Positions 23,314 to 31,804 of a stretch of 34,084 bases of DNA are shown in pieces. Source of the stretch: Janibacter anophelis NBRC 107843 (lineage in GTDB: Bacteria; Actinomycetota; Actinomycetes; Actinomycetales; Dermatophilaceae); contig NZ_BCSQ01000040.1 in assembly GCF_001570945.1 (NCBI RefSeq), forward strand, positions 1 through 34,084, in the 5' to 3' direction. Below the pieces are notes generated by a model that saw only the letters and a list, made by a program, of their open reading frames with translations, was not told where the DNA came from and made no database searches. Numbering within the stretch: position 1 is the first letter of the stretch; every line of letters begins with the position of its first letter. The position numbers were made by a program, and so were the translations under genes.

Positions 23314-24854
23314 CCACCACCCTCCAGACCTCCGTGACCGAACCGGTCTCCACCCGCCGCGCCTGGGCGGCCGTCGCCGTCCTCAGCGCCAGCCTGCTCG
23401 TCGTCACGATGGACATGACGATCCTCAACATCGCCCTGCCGGAGATGTCGGCGCAGCTGCGGCCCACCGCCACCCAGCAGCTGTGGATCATCGACGCCTA
23501 CTCCCTCGTCCTCGCAGGCCTGCTCGTCTCGGTCGCGGCGATCGCCGACCGCATCGGTCGCAAGCGGATGCTCATGACCGGCTACGCGATCTTCCTCGTC
23601 GCCTCGTTGCTCGTACTGCTCGCCGACACCGCCGAGTCGGTCATCGCCCTGCGGGTCTTCCTCGGCGTCGGCGGCGCGATGATCATGCCCAACACCCTCT
23701 CGCTCATCCGGGTGATCTTCACCGACGCCGGCCAGCGGGCCACCGCCCTGAGCATCTGGGCGGCCGTGTCCGGTCTCGGGGCGGCGGTCGGCCCCTTCGT
23801 CGGCGGGTTCCTCCTCGAGCACTTCTCGTGGCACGCCGCCTTCCTCGTCAACGTCCCGCTCATGGTCATCGCGATCGGCGCCGGCCTGCTGATCCTGCCC
23901 GAGTCGCGGGTCGCGGACGCCGGTCCGTGGGACGCCCGCGCCGCGGCGCTCTCGCTCGTCGGCATGGTCCTCGTGGTCTGGGCGCTCAAGGACTTCGGCA
24001 AGGAGGCGACCTTCGCCAACCCGACCGCGCTCGGGGCGCTGGCCGTCGGTCTCGTCGCCCTGTTCTGGTTCGTCCGGCGCTGCCTGCGCAGCGAGCACCC
24101 GCTGCTCGACCTCGGCCTCTTCGGCAACCGCCCCTTCTCCGCCGGGATCGTCGCGGCCCTGGGCACGACCTTCGCCATGCTCGCCGCGCTGCTGCTGCTC
24201 ACGCAGTGGCTCCAGCTCGTCGACGACGCGAGTCCGATCGAGTCGGGGATCAAGCTCATCCCCGTCGCCCTGGCCGCCGCGGCGGCGTCGTTGCTGGCGC
24301 CGCCACTGGCCCGCGTGCTCGGGGCACGGGCCGTCCTCGCTGGTGGTCTGGCCGTGGCCGGTGTCGGGCTCCTGACCGTCGCCTTCGGCCCCGACGTGCT
24401 GAGCTACCGACTCGTCCTCGTCGCCATGCTGCTCGTCGGCACCGGCACCGGATCGCTGGCCATCGCCTCGGCGATGATCATGCTCGGCTCGCCGGAGGAC
24501 AAGGCGGGCAACGCGGGGGCCCTCGAGGAGACCTCGTACGAGCTCGGCGGCACCCTCGGGGTCGCCGTGCTGGGGAGCATCTCGGCGCTGGTCTACCGCG
24601 ACCGGCTCGCCGGCTCGGAGGCCCTCGAGCAGGTGGGCCCCGAAGCGGCGCAGCACGCGCAGGACTCCCTCGGCGCTGCCGTCGCGACCTCCGAGCAGCT
24701 CGGCCTGCCGGCGCTCGCGGCCGATGCCGGAGCCGCCTTCACCCAGTCGCTGCAGACGGCCGGTCTCGTCGGGGGTGTGCTCATGCTCGCCGTCGCCGCT
24801 GCCGTCTTCGTGCTGACGCCCCAGGGGACGGACATCTCGGGCTCGACGCACTGA
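23310..24854 (+). CDS. DHA2-type (14-helix) MFS drug/efflux transporter
   Basis: The product is 514 aa and strongly hydrophobic, with about 14 predicted membrane helices. DHA2 motifs are present: LNIALPEMSAQL after helix 1 (motif D1 with the acidic residue in VTMDMTILNIALP), ADRIGRKRMLM (motif A) and the antiporter motif C at WAAVSGLGAAVGPFVGGFLLEHFSWHAAFLVNVP. It resembles SmvA/QacA-like exporters that expel cations and biocides by proton antiport. The start overlaps the TetR stop. Substrate unknown; the local regulator is probably the ligand sensor. Confidence 0.93.
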   Translation: MTTTLQTSVTEPVSTRRAWAAVAVLSASLLVVTMDMTILNIALPEMSAQLRPTATQQLWIIDAYSLVLAGLLVSVAAIADRIGRKRMLMTGYAIFLVASLLVLLADTAESVIALRVFLGVGGAMIMPNTLSLIRVIFTDAGQRATALSIWAAVSGLGAAVGPFVGGFLLEHFSWHAAFLVNVPLMVIAIGAGLLILPESRVADAGPWDARAAALSLVGMVLVVWALKDFGKEATFANPTALGALAVGLVALFWFVRRCLRSEHPLLDLGLFGNRPFSAGIVAALGTTFAMLAALLLLTQWLQLVDDASPIESGIKLIPVALAAAAASLLAPPLARVLGARAVLAGGLAVAGVGLLTVAFGPDVLSYRLVLVAMLLVGTGTGSLAIASAMIMLGSPEDKAGNAGALEETSYELGGTLGVAVLGSISALVYRDRLAGSEALEQVGPEAAQHAQDSLGAAVATSEQLGLPALAADAGAAFTQSLQTAGLVGGVLMLAVAAAVFVLTPQGTDISGSTH

Positions 24855-24891
24855 GGCGGCCCGCCGGGGGCGGGCGGGTACGGTCCCGACC

Positions 24892-25650
24892 ATGAGCACC
24901 TCCCTCGACCGGGCCCTGCAGGCCGCCCGACACGACGACCCGTCGGTGCGGCAACGCGCAGCGCTCTGGCTGGGCACCCACGCCGACGCGTCGATCGCGC
25001 AGGAGCTGGTGTCCCTGCTCGTCGCCGAACCCGACTTCTACGTCCGCGAGACCCTCACCTGGGCGGTCGTCACCCGGTCGGAAGCGACCTACCCGTTGCT
25101 CGTCGCCGAGCTCGCGGGGCAGGGCGACCAGCGCGTGCAGGTCCTGCACGCCCTGAGCAAGATCCGTCGTCCCGAGTCGGTCGCCGAGATCCTTCCGCTC
25201 ACCGACGACGCGGACGACGCCGTGGCGGCGAAGGCGTGGTGGGCCCTGGGCCGCATCGGCACCCCCGGTGCCGTCGCCGCGCTCCTCGACCACCTCGGTG
25301 ACACCGATGACTTCCGACGGCGTGAGCTGACCCGGGCCCTCGAGCAGGCGGGCGAGGCCGCCGTCGCGGGTCTGGCCGAGCGACTCGGTGACCCCGAGCC
25401 CTCGGTGCGGCGGCACGCCGCCGAGGCCTTGCTCGGCATCGGTGACCCCGCCGCGCGGGCCGCGGTACCCGCGCTCCTCCACATCGTCGAGCACGACGAC
25501 AAGGAGGTCGTGCTCCCGGCGATCGAGGCGCTGGCCGCCCTCGACCTGCCGGAGGTCGACGGCGTGCTGCACCGACTGCGCGACGGCGACGACGCCTGGC
25601 TGTCGATCACCGCCGGGTGGTTGCTCACCGACCGCGCCGAGCGCAACTGA
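24892..25650 (+). CDS. HEAT-repeat protein
   Basis: The product is 252 aa of tandem helical repeats of about 30-32 residues (for instance DDAVAAKAWWALGRIGTPGAVAALLDHLGD, then PSVRRHAAEALLGIGDPAARAAVPALLHIVEHDD). These are HEAT/PBS-lyase-like repeats, with about seven copies covering most of the protein. There is no enzyme motif, signal peptide or membrane helix, so it is a protein-protein scaffold. TACGGT at 24879-24884 stands 7 nt before the ATG, pointing to a leaderless mRNA. It is 37 bp downstream of the MFS gene but likely has its own promoter. Partner unknown. Confidence 0.88.
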   Translation: MSTSLDRALQAARHDDPSVRQRAALWLGTHADASIAQELVSLLVAEPDFYVRETLTWAVVTRSEATYPLLVAELAGQGDQRVQVLHALSKIRRPESVAEILPLTDDADDAVAAKAWWALGRIGTPGAVAALLDHLGDTDDFRRRELTRALEQAGEAAVAGLAERLGDPEPSVRRHAAEALLGIGDPAARAAVPALLHIVEHDDKEVVLPAIEALAALDLPEVDGVLHRLRDGDDAWLSITAGWLLTDRAERN

Positions 25651-25657
25651 CCCTCCC

Positions 25658-25779
25658 GCGCATTTGCCCGGGCGCCTGCGCGTGGACCCGCGCATTTGCC
25701 CGGGCGTCTGCGCGTGGACCCGCGCATTTGCCCGGGCGTCTGCGCGTGGACCCGCGCATTTCCCCGGGGAGATGCGCGC
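25658..25779. repeat. 32-bp hairpin tandem repeat, four units
   Basis: Three near-identical 32-bp units start at 25658, 25690 and 25722; unit 1 differs by one base. A fourth, diverged unit covers 25754-25779. Each unit begins GCGCATTT and contains a dyad with arms GCGCA..TGCGC around GCCCGGGC (CCCCGGGG in unit 4). The array starts 7 bp after the HEAT gene stop and ends 34 bp before the next start. Because 32 is not a multiple of three it is not coding repeat. Confidence 0.9.
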
Positions 25780-25813
25780 TCGGGCCGCGTCGGGTCACGC
25801 TTCAATGGAGCGC

Positions 25814-27709
25814 ATGCGCTCCCGGCCCCGACTCCTCCCGGCCCTGCTCGTGCTGCAGGCGCTCCTCGTCGCCTCACCGATCGCCACGATCGACAACCTG
25901 GTCACTGCGCCGCGGGCGGTCGGTGCCCAGGCGCTGCGCGCGGACCTGCCGGCGACGATCGCGTCGGGCCTGCCCTTCGTCGTCGCTCTGCTGCCGGTGT
26001 CGATGATCGCGGTGGCCGTGGCAATCCGCCGGCGCACCCCGGGCGCGTACGCCGGTGCCGGCGTCGTCTCCGTCATCGCCGTCCTCGTCGGGGTGCTGCC
26101 CGGCCAGCGGGGGATGACGACGGCGGTGCCCGTGCTCCACGGCATCCCACTCGTCGTCGTCGCCGTGGCGACCCTCGTCCTCCTCGTGCGCACGCGGGCG
26201 CAGCGCACCCGCGACCTCGGTCGCAGTCGCGTCGGTCGATTCACGGCGGCGCTCCTCGTGGGCGGCTTCGTCGTCCTGGCCGCCCTCGGAGCCACCCGTG
26301 GGTCGATCCCCGTCGCGCCCGTCGCGGCCGCGGTGAGCCAGGACCTGGACTTCGATCGCGCCGAGCCCCGGGGGTCGATCGAGGCGGAGCCGTCCGTGCA
26401 GCACCCCGGCCTGGCCCCCGACCCCGACAGCAACATCCACGGCGACGCGGCGATGAGCGACGCATACACCGACCGGGAGGTGCTGGATCCTCGTGACGCG
26501 CAGGTCATCCGTCGTCACCTCGGCGGGGTCTGTGCCTCCGTCCTGCGTGACGAGTACGACCGGCTCGTCGCCGTGTGCGTCAACGCCACCCGGGTGACGA
26601 TCAACGTCCTCGACCCCCGCACCCTCGAGGTCCTCGCCCGCCGGCACGTCGCCGACCGTCCCTTCCGGCTGGACTTCGCGACGAACTTCGCCGGGGGCGG
26701 TTACGCCGTGCTCGACGCCGAGCAGCGGGTCGTGCTCCCCACCTCCGACGGTCGGATCACCCGCTGGTCCGTGGCCGACGACGCGGGGCAGCCGCAGGTC
26801 GAGCCGGTCGACGAGTTCGACATCGGTGACGGCCTGCGGGACGGGGAGGGCATCAACTCGGCGCTGCCGGGCACCGAGGGTCAGCTCTGGGTCGTCGGGC
26901 AGCTCGGCTCGGTCGCGAGTCTCGACACCTCCACCGGGCGGGCGGAGTGGATGCGCTTCGAGGACGCGGACATCGAGAACTCCTTCGCCGTCGGCAGCGA
27001 CGGGCGGGCCTGGGTGGTCACGTCCCGGGAGCTCGCGGCCCTCAGGGCGGTCGGCGGCCGGCCACAGGTCCAGTGGCGACAGGACTATGACGCCGGGACG
27101 CGGCGCAAGCCCGGCCAGACCAGCCGCGCCTCCGGGACGACACCGACGCTCATGGCCGGTGAGCGCTACGTCGCGATCACCGACAACGCCGACCCACGGA
27201 TGCACGTCGTCGTGTACGACACCACGGCACGACAGGTGGGGGACAGGGTGATCTGCCACGTCCCGGTCTTCGCTCCTGACCGCAGCGCGACCGACAACTC
27301 CCTCATCGCCATCGGCGACTCGCTCTTCGTCGAGAGCAACTACGGCTACAACCTCTTCGACGCCACCTTCGGCCGGTCGACCGAGCCGGGCCTGGTCCGC
27401 ATCGACGTCACCGAGGACGGATGCGAGACCGTGTGGAGCAACGACGACATCCGCATCCCGTCGACGGTCTCCAAGGGCACCGCGGCGGGCGTCATCGCGA
27501 CGTACACGAAGGGGGAGTCCGTCGCCGGAATCGACGCGTGGTGGTTCACGGCGGTCGACGCCACCACCGGCGACGTGATGTGGCGCCGGCTCGCCGGCAC
27601 CGGCCCGATGGTCAACAACCACTACGCCGCGACCTACGTCGGCCCCGACGGGTCGATGTACGTCGGCGTCACGGGTGGGCTCGTCGCGCTCGTGCCCCCA
27701 CCGGGCTGA
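25814..27709 (+). CDS. Membrane protein with extracytoplasmic beta-propeller (PQQ-like) domain
   Basis: The product is 631 aa. The N-terminal 170 residues hold about five membrane helices (LLPALLVLQALLVASPIATI; LPFVVALLPVSMIAVAVAI; AGVVSVIAVLVGVLPG; PLVVVAVATLVLLV; FTAALLVGGFVVLAALGA). The remaining ~450 residues form short repeated blades with Gly-Asp-Gly and VDATTGDVMWRR, like a PQQ/YVTN-type propeller facing outside. No catalytic motif is visible. ATG 25814 has GGAG just before it; ATG 25805 is an alternative. The frame is open far upstream through the repeat array and the HEAT gene, but not coding. Function unknown; a sensor, binding or envelope role is possible. Confidence 0.78.
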   Translation: MRSRPRLLPALLVLQALLVASPIATIDNLVTAPRAVGAQALRADLPATIASGLPFVVALLPVSMIAVAVAIRRRTPGAYAGAGVVSVIAVLVGVLPGQRGMTTAVPVLHGIPLVVVAVATLVLLVRTRAQRTRDLGRSRVGRFTAALLVGGFVVLAALGATRGSIPVAPVAAAVSQDLDFDRAEPRGSIEAEPSVQHPGLAPDPDSNIHGDAAMSDAYTDREVLDPRDAQVIRRHLGGVCASVLRDEYDRLVAVCVNATRVTINVLDPRTLEVLARRHVADRPFRLDFATNFAGGGYAVLDAEQRVVLPTSDGRITRWSVADDAGQPQVEPVDEFDIGDGLRDGEGINSALPGTEGQLWVVGQLGSVASLDTSTGRAEWMRFEDADIENSFAVGSDGRAWVVTSRELAALRAVGGRPQVQWRQDYDAGTRRKPGQTSRASGTTPTLMAGERYVAITDNADPRMHVVVYDTTARQVGDRVICHVPVFAPDRSATDNSLIAIGDSLFVESNYGYNLFDATFGRSTEPGLVRIDVTEDGCETVWSNDDIRIPSTVSKGTAAGVIATYTKGESVAGIDAWWFTAVDATTGDVMWRRLAGTGPMVNNHYAATYVGPDGSMYVGVTGGLVALVPPPG

Positions 27710-27737
27710 GCGCGTCGAGCCGTCGGGGCGCAGCCGG

Positions 27738-28220
27738 TCAGATCCAGTACGTGTCGTGCCGGACCATGAACTCGGCGCGCTGCTCCTCGGTCATCTCCTC
27801 GCCGCGGGCCAACGTCTCGAAGTAGTCCTCGCGCGGCGCCCCGGGCGCGAACATCAGCAGCATCGATGCGTGGTCGGACCCACGGAAGCCGTGGACACCG
27901 CCCTCGGGCACGTAGACGAAGTCGCCCGACTGCGCGGTCACCCACTCGGTCCCGTCGAAGATGCGCACCTGTCCGGAGAGGACGTAGAACTGCTCGGAGA
28001 TCGCCCGGTGGAAGTGCGGGTCGGGTCCGGTCTCGGTCTCGCCGAAGGTCCACCGGTAGAGCCCGAACCGGCCTTGGGTGCGCTCGCCGCGGGCGAGGTA
28101 CTCGCAGGTGCCGCCGTTGCGGTATGTGATCTCCGGCGGCTCGTCGGCCCGGCGAACCCACGCGCTCACCTCGCCGTCGCCGGAGTAGCTGTCGGCCGGG
28201 TACCGCCGGATGAGCGACAT
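27738..28220 (-). CDS. Cupin-domain protein
   Basis: The product is 160 aa. A single cupin barrel is centred on PHFHRAISEQFYVLSGQVRIFDG (cupin motif 1 with H-x-H and Glu) and GDFVYVPEGGVHGFRG (motif 2 with the third His). These residues form a metal site. The C-terminal tail is helical and acidic. The ATG at 28220 has no strong ribosome site. It is convergent with the propeller gene. Small cupins of this kind include quercetinase-like and storage or regulatory proteins; substrate not predicted. Confidence 0.88.
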   Translation of the reverse strand: MSLIRRYPADSYSGDGEVSAWVRRADEPPEITYRNGGTCEYLARGERTQGRFGLYRWTFGETETGPDPHFHRAISEQFYVLSGQVRIFDGTEWVTAQSGDFVYVPEGGVHGFRGSDHASMLLMFAPGAPREDYFETLARGEEMTEEQRAEFMVRHDTYWI

Positions 28221-28289
28221 GAGACCGGTCTACCACCGTCGCTCGCGCCTGTCCCGTGGTCGTCGGTGGACGGCCGGGGACGAAGGGGG

Positions 28290-28712
28290 TCACCCCGGCG
28301 GCAGCAGGTCGGTCCGGGCGAACATCTCGGCCGTCGCCCGGGCACTCGGGGTCCCCTTGTCGACGTCGGCGCCGTGCTCGAGCAGCGCCGACACGACCTC
28401 GCGCTCGCCCTTGAAGACCGCCCCGGCCAGCGGCGACTGGCCGCGTGCGTTGAGCTCGTCGACAGCGGCCCCGCGCTCGGCGAGCACCCGCACCAGTCCG
28501 GCGTGCCCGTGGTAGGCCGCGAGCATGAGCAGCGTGTTGCCGGCCTCGTCGGCGAGGTCGACGGGCGCACCAGCCTCGAGGAAGGGGAGGAGGGAGTCGC
28601 CGTCACCGGCCCGGGCGAGATCGAGCAACCGCTGGGCCAGCTCGACCGCCTCGTCACGTGGCCGGTCGGCACCGGTCGCAGCGGCGTAGGCGTCCTCGAT
28701 CTCGTCGCTCAT
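28290..28712 (-). CDS. Ankyrin-repeat protein
   Basis: The product is 140 aa. After a charged N-terminal helix, about three ankyrin repeats follow: LPFLEAGAPVDLADEAGNTLLMLAAYHGHAGLVRVLAERGAAVDELNARGQSPLAGAVFKGEREVVSALLEHGADVD, with the usual G-x-T-x-L-x-x-A-A and loop G-A-x-V-D. No other domain. It is a soluble interaction protein. In many actinobacteria a gene of this type lies near catalase; no catalase is present here. CAGACT lies 7 nt before the ATG, a weak leaderless-type -10 element. Confidence 0.9.
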   Translation of the reverse strand: MSDEIEDAYAAATGADRPRDEAVELAQRLLDLARAGDGDSLLPFLEAGAPVDLADEAGNTLLMLAAYHGHAGLVRVLAERGAAVDELNARGQSPLAGAVFKGEREVVSALLEHGADVDKGTPSARATAEMFARTDLLPPG

Positions 28713-28820
28713 GGCGACCAGTCTGCCCGTGACGACCCGACGAAAACCGGGTGTGCCCCCTTCGTCGCCTGCTGCGCGAGTGCATCGACGGCCGCGTCGG
28801 GCAGTGAGCTGCGTCGACCC

Positions 28821-29795
28821 TCAGCCGCGGGGCGACGGCGGCTGCCCACCCGACGGCGGCTGCCCACCGGACCGCGGTTGGCCGCCGCCGGGGTCGCCTC
28901 CCATGCCGCCGGAGCCCGGCTCGGTGCTCGTGTCGACGCCGACGGCCAAGGTGGCGGTGTAGCCCCGCGACACGCTCCCGCTGATCTGCGCCATCTGCTG
29001 GTCCAGGCTGTCGGCGAAGATCCCGTCGTCCTCGACCGAGCCGACGCCCTCGAGGTTGTCGATCGAACCGTCGTACCCGTCGCGCGCGTAGACCTCGCGG
29101 AGCATGTCCTCGGTGAAGGCGACCTGTGACGTCGCGATGACGTTGTCGACATCGGTCGCCGAGTCGACGTCGGGGTAGACCTCGAAGTGGATGTGCGGCC
29201 ACCGTCCCTGGTACGCGCCGGGGACGATCGTCGTGAAGCTGACCGCTCCCTCCGCGTCGGCGATCTGCACGCCGCGCAACCAGGTCTGGTCCTCGACGCC
29301 CTGCGTGTACATCGAGTAGCGGCCCTGGCCGTCGCAGTGCCACACGTAGACCGCCGCGCCCGCGAAGGGGGCATTGTCCACCAGGTCGGTCACGGTGAAC
29401 TTCATCGTCAGGGGCACCCCGTCGACGCTCTGCCCGCCGTCGAGGCTGGTGGTGATGTCCTGGCGGACGATCCCGGACTCGGACAGGACGTTGAGGTCGT
29501 CGACGGTGCCGTCGGCGGGGTAGGGGCCGTTGGTCTCCTCGGGGATCTCGACGGAGCCGGACGCCGCGGTGCCCGCGCTCGAGGAACTCGAGCTGGGGCT
29601 CGTCCCCTCGGAGCCGCCGGCTCCGCAGGCCGCCAGCGCCGCAGACCCGAACCCGAGGCCCAGCACCCCCAGTGCCCTCCGTCGGGTGAGCAGGGTAGCG
29701 ACGTCGAAGGCCGCGCCCTGGTCGACCAGCTCGTCGTCGGGCCGGTGCAGGGGGCGCCCCTCGAAGGTGCGGTGGGTCGGCGGACGCTGGGTCAT
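28821..29795 (-). CDS. Exported intradiol ring-cleavage dioxygenase-like lipoprotein
   Basis: The product is 324 aa. It begins with a twin-arginine-like leader (TRRRALGVLGLGFGSAALAAC) whose lipobox L-A-A-C predicts an outer-face lipoprotein, then a Ser-rich linker. The catalytic fold follows: PEETNGPYPADG, VYVWHCDGQGRYSMY and PGAYQGRWPHIHFEV, giving two Tyr and two His as expected Fe(III) ligands of intradiol dioxygenases. The C-terminus is low-complexity Gly/Pro/Gln repeats. ATG 29795 follows GAGGAG; an upstream GTG (29828) gives a longer frame. Exported members of this family occur in actinobacteria; the substrate, perhaps an aromatic diol, is unknown. It stands alone. Confidence 0.9.
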   Translation of the reverse strand: MTQRPPTHRTFEGRPLHRPDDELVDQGAAFDVATLLTRRRALGVLGLGFGSAALAACGAGGSEGTSPSSSSSSAGTAASGSVEIPEETNGPYPADGTVDDLNVLSESGIVRQDITTSLDGGQSVDGVPLTMKFTVTDLVDNAPFAGAAVYVWHCDGQGRYSMYTQGVEDQTWLRGVQIADAEGAVSFTTIVPGAYQGRWPHIHFEVYPDVDSATDVDNVIATSQVAFTEDMLREVYARDGYDGSIDNLEGVGSVEDDGIFADSLDQQMAQISGSVSRGYTATLAVGVDTSTEPGSGGMGGDPGGGQPRSGGQPPSGGQPPSPRG

Positions 29796-29913
29796 CGTGG
29801 GCTCCTCGGGGTGGGTCGGTGCGCACACCTTGCCCCGGCCAGCGGGGGCGGACCTGTGGCCGGGCTGAGGGCTGCCTGTGGGCCGTGGCCCGGCTGCCGT
29901 GCGCCGGGACCGG

Positions 29914-31116
29914 TCACGGGAGCGGCTGGCCCTTCATCAACCGTGAGCTGTAGACATTGCTGATCCGTACGCCGTCGAGCCAGGCCGTGAGGCGCTCGGC
30001 CTCCTTGGCCAGCGCAGCGCGGCCCTCGGTCCCGAGGCCCGTGCCGGGGCACTCGACCACCCGGACCACGCCGTCCTCGTCCTGCACCCAGGCACCGACG
30101 ATGCGCCCGTCCCACCACGCGGTCGTCCCGCCGTTGCCGTTGCTGTCGAAGAGCAGCTCGCGGTGGGCCGGGTCGAGGTGGTGCTCGCGCTCCCGCCAGC
30201 CCATCGTCGTCGGGTCGAGGGTGGGCAGCAGCGCCGCCCACGGCCCGACCTCGGGTGCAGCATCGACATCGTCCGGGAGGACCCATCCGACGCGGTCCCG
30301 CTCGAGGGCGACTTCGACGGCACCCACGGCTGCGAGGGCCGCGCGGGTCGCTCCCTTCGTCGCGCCGAGCCACCACTGGACGTCCTCGAGGGTGCCGGGA
30401 CCGAAGCGCTCCAACCACCGGCGCACGAGTTGCGCGTAGGCCTCGTCGAGCGGGAGTGGCGTCACCGCGCCACCGAGCCAGTCGTCCATGAGGGTCCACG
30501 CTGGCTTGGACAGACGCCAGTGGCCGGCGTTGGGTCCACGGGTGATGCGGCCCTCGGCCCCGAGCCAGGTGAGCACCCGTGGCGCGAGGTTGAAGGTGCC
30601 GCCGTACTTCTTGTCCTCGTTGATGGTGATGGCGCCGGCGAGCTCGGGCAGGGCCTCGCGCAGCTCCTTGGCGCTGCGGGCCCTGCCACCGGAGAGGTGG
30701 GCGAGGACGGCGGCGCCGGCGGCGTCCAGCCAGGCGTCACCGTCGTCCGCGATGCCGTGGCGGGCCGCATCGCGTGCGATGAGACGGCGCTGCTCGGGCG
30801 CGATGCGGCCGATGACGACGCCGAGCGCCGCCGGCAGCAGCTCGCGGGGGAAGGCGAAGAGGGTCCGGCGCATCGCCAGCTGTTTGACGATCGTGCGGTG
30901 CTCGTAGAGCGCGTCGTCGACCGAGGAGGGCGGGACCGCCTCGGTCCGCGCACCGACGGCCAGGTGGACCGTCGCGGCCTCCGTCGCGTGCAGGCAGACG
31001 ACCGCCTCGGCCGCGTCCAGCGGGTCGCGGGCGCGGTGCTCGGGGTGCAGTCCGTGGCGGACCGCGAGCCGTGCGCGGCGCTCGCGGTCGTCGATGAGTC
31101 GCAGCGACCCGGACAC
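29914..31116 (-). CDS. HTH_42 family winged-helix protein (AlkZ/YcaQ-related)
   Basis: The product is 400 aa. It is made of repeated winged-helix modules, including ELAGAITINEDKKYGGTFNLAPRVLTWLGAEGRI, then a long linker with RRWLERFGPGTLEDVQWWLG and a beta-rich C-terminus with LLFDSNGNGGTTAWWDGRIVGAW. This is the HTH_42 (DUF1006) superfamily, which includes the DNA glycosylases AlkZ and YcaQ acting on bulky lesions and crosslinks. At the N-terminal site where AlkZ has Gln-x-Gln this protein has H43-A44-T45, so a glycosylase activity is uncertain. GTG 31116 is 2 bp after the methyltransferase stop, so they are probably co-transcribed. Confidence 0.8.
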   Translation of the reverse strand: MSGSLRLIDDRERRARLAVRHGLHPEHRARDPLDAAEAVVCLHATEAATVHLAVGARTEAVPPSSVDDALYEHRTIVKQLAMRRTLFAFPRELLPAALGVVIGRIAPEQRRLIARDAARHGIADDGDAWLDAAGAAVLAHLSGGRARSAKELREALPELAGAITINEDKKYGGTFNLAPRVLTWLGAEGRITRGPNAGHWRLSKPAWTLMDDWLGGAVTPLPLDEAYAQLVRRWLERFGPGTLEDVQWWLGATKGATRAALAAVGAVEVALERDRVGWVLPDDVDAAPEVGPWAALLPTLDPTTMGWREREHHLDPAHRELLFDSNGNGGTTAWWDGRIVGAWVQDEDGVVRVVECPGTGLGTEGRAALAKEAERLTAWLDGVRISNVYSSRLMKGQPLP

Positions 31117-31118
31117 CC

Positions 31119-31760
31119 TCAGGCCCTGCGTGCGACCGCGAGGAAGACGGAGTAGTCGCGGCCGTGCTTGACGACCCGGCCCGCGTCGCCGACCCGCACC
31201 TCCGCCAGGCCTGCGGCCTCGAGCCGCGCGGCGACGTCCTCGCGGGCGAAGCCGTGGTGCCCGCCGAAGCCGGCGTCGTGGAAGCTGCCGTCCTCGCGGT
31301 CCAGGTCGGCCAGGCACAGGTGCCCACCGTGGTCGAGCAGCTGCGCGAAGGCGGCGAGCACCCGGTCGAGCTCCTGCACATGGTGCATGACATTGGACGT
31401 GAGCACGAGATCGAAGCGCTCGGTGGGGACCGTCTGGGTCTCCAGGTCGAGGTCCCACACCCGCGTCGGCGAGGGCAGCACGCCGGCGGAGACCTTGTCC
31501 GCGAGCACCTGTCGCATGCCCGAGGAGTTGTCGGCGACGGTGATCTCCGGCTCGACGAGGTGCGGCAGCAGCGCCGTGGTCACCAGCCCGGTGCCGGCGC
31601 CGTACTCGAGCAGCCGGCACCGCGGGGGAAGAGGGAGCGCCGCGGCGATCGCCGCGGCGACCTCACCGGACTGGCGGGCCTTGTCCGGGTCGTCGTCCCA
31701 GGTGGCTGCCTTGGCGTCGAAGCCGGCGGCGTGCTCGTGGCCGTCGTGCGGGTGGCTCAT
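31119..31760 (-). CDS. SAM-dependent methyltransferase (class I)
   Basis: The product is 213 aa. After a His-rich N-terminus (HPHDGHEHAAGFD), the Rossmann-like SAM site appears as LLEYGAGTGLVT, followed by ITVADNSSGM with the ribose-binding acidic residue and FDLVLTSNVMHHV (motif IV-like). This is a ubiE/methyltransferase-12-like small molecule methyltransferase. ATG 31760 follows GGTGGG; an upstream start is possible (31802) but lacks the site. The next gene, HTH_42, begins 2 bp later. Substrate unknown. Confidence 0.87.
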   Translation of the reverse strand: MSHPHDGHEHAAGFDAKAATWDDDPDKARQSGEVAAAIAAALPLPPRCRLLEYGAGTGLVTTALLPHLVEPEITVADNSSGMRQVLADKVSAGVLPSPTRVWDLDLETQTVPTERFDLVLTSNVMHHVQELDRVLAAFAQLLDHGGHLCLADLDREDGSFHDAGFGGHHGFAREDVAARLEAAGLAEVRVGDAGRVVKHGRDYSVFLAVARRA

Positions 31761-31804
31761 GTGCCCACCCTGCCACCGACCGCCGCAGTTGTCTGCGGCC
31801 ACGG

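Noticed and set aside
25658-25779. CRISPR array
   Set aside because: The units are contiguous, with no unique spacers, and no cas genes are near.
25388-27709. A single open frame from inside the HEAT gene through the repeat into the membrane protein
   Set aside because: The HEAT gene is read in another frame and ends at 25650. The repeat unit is 32 bp and changes frame each time. The true protein starts with a membrane helix after ATG 25814.
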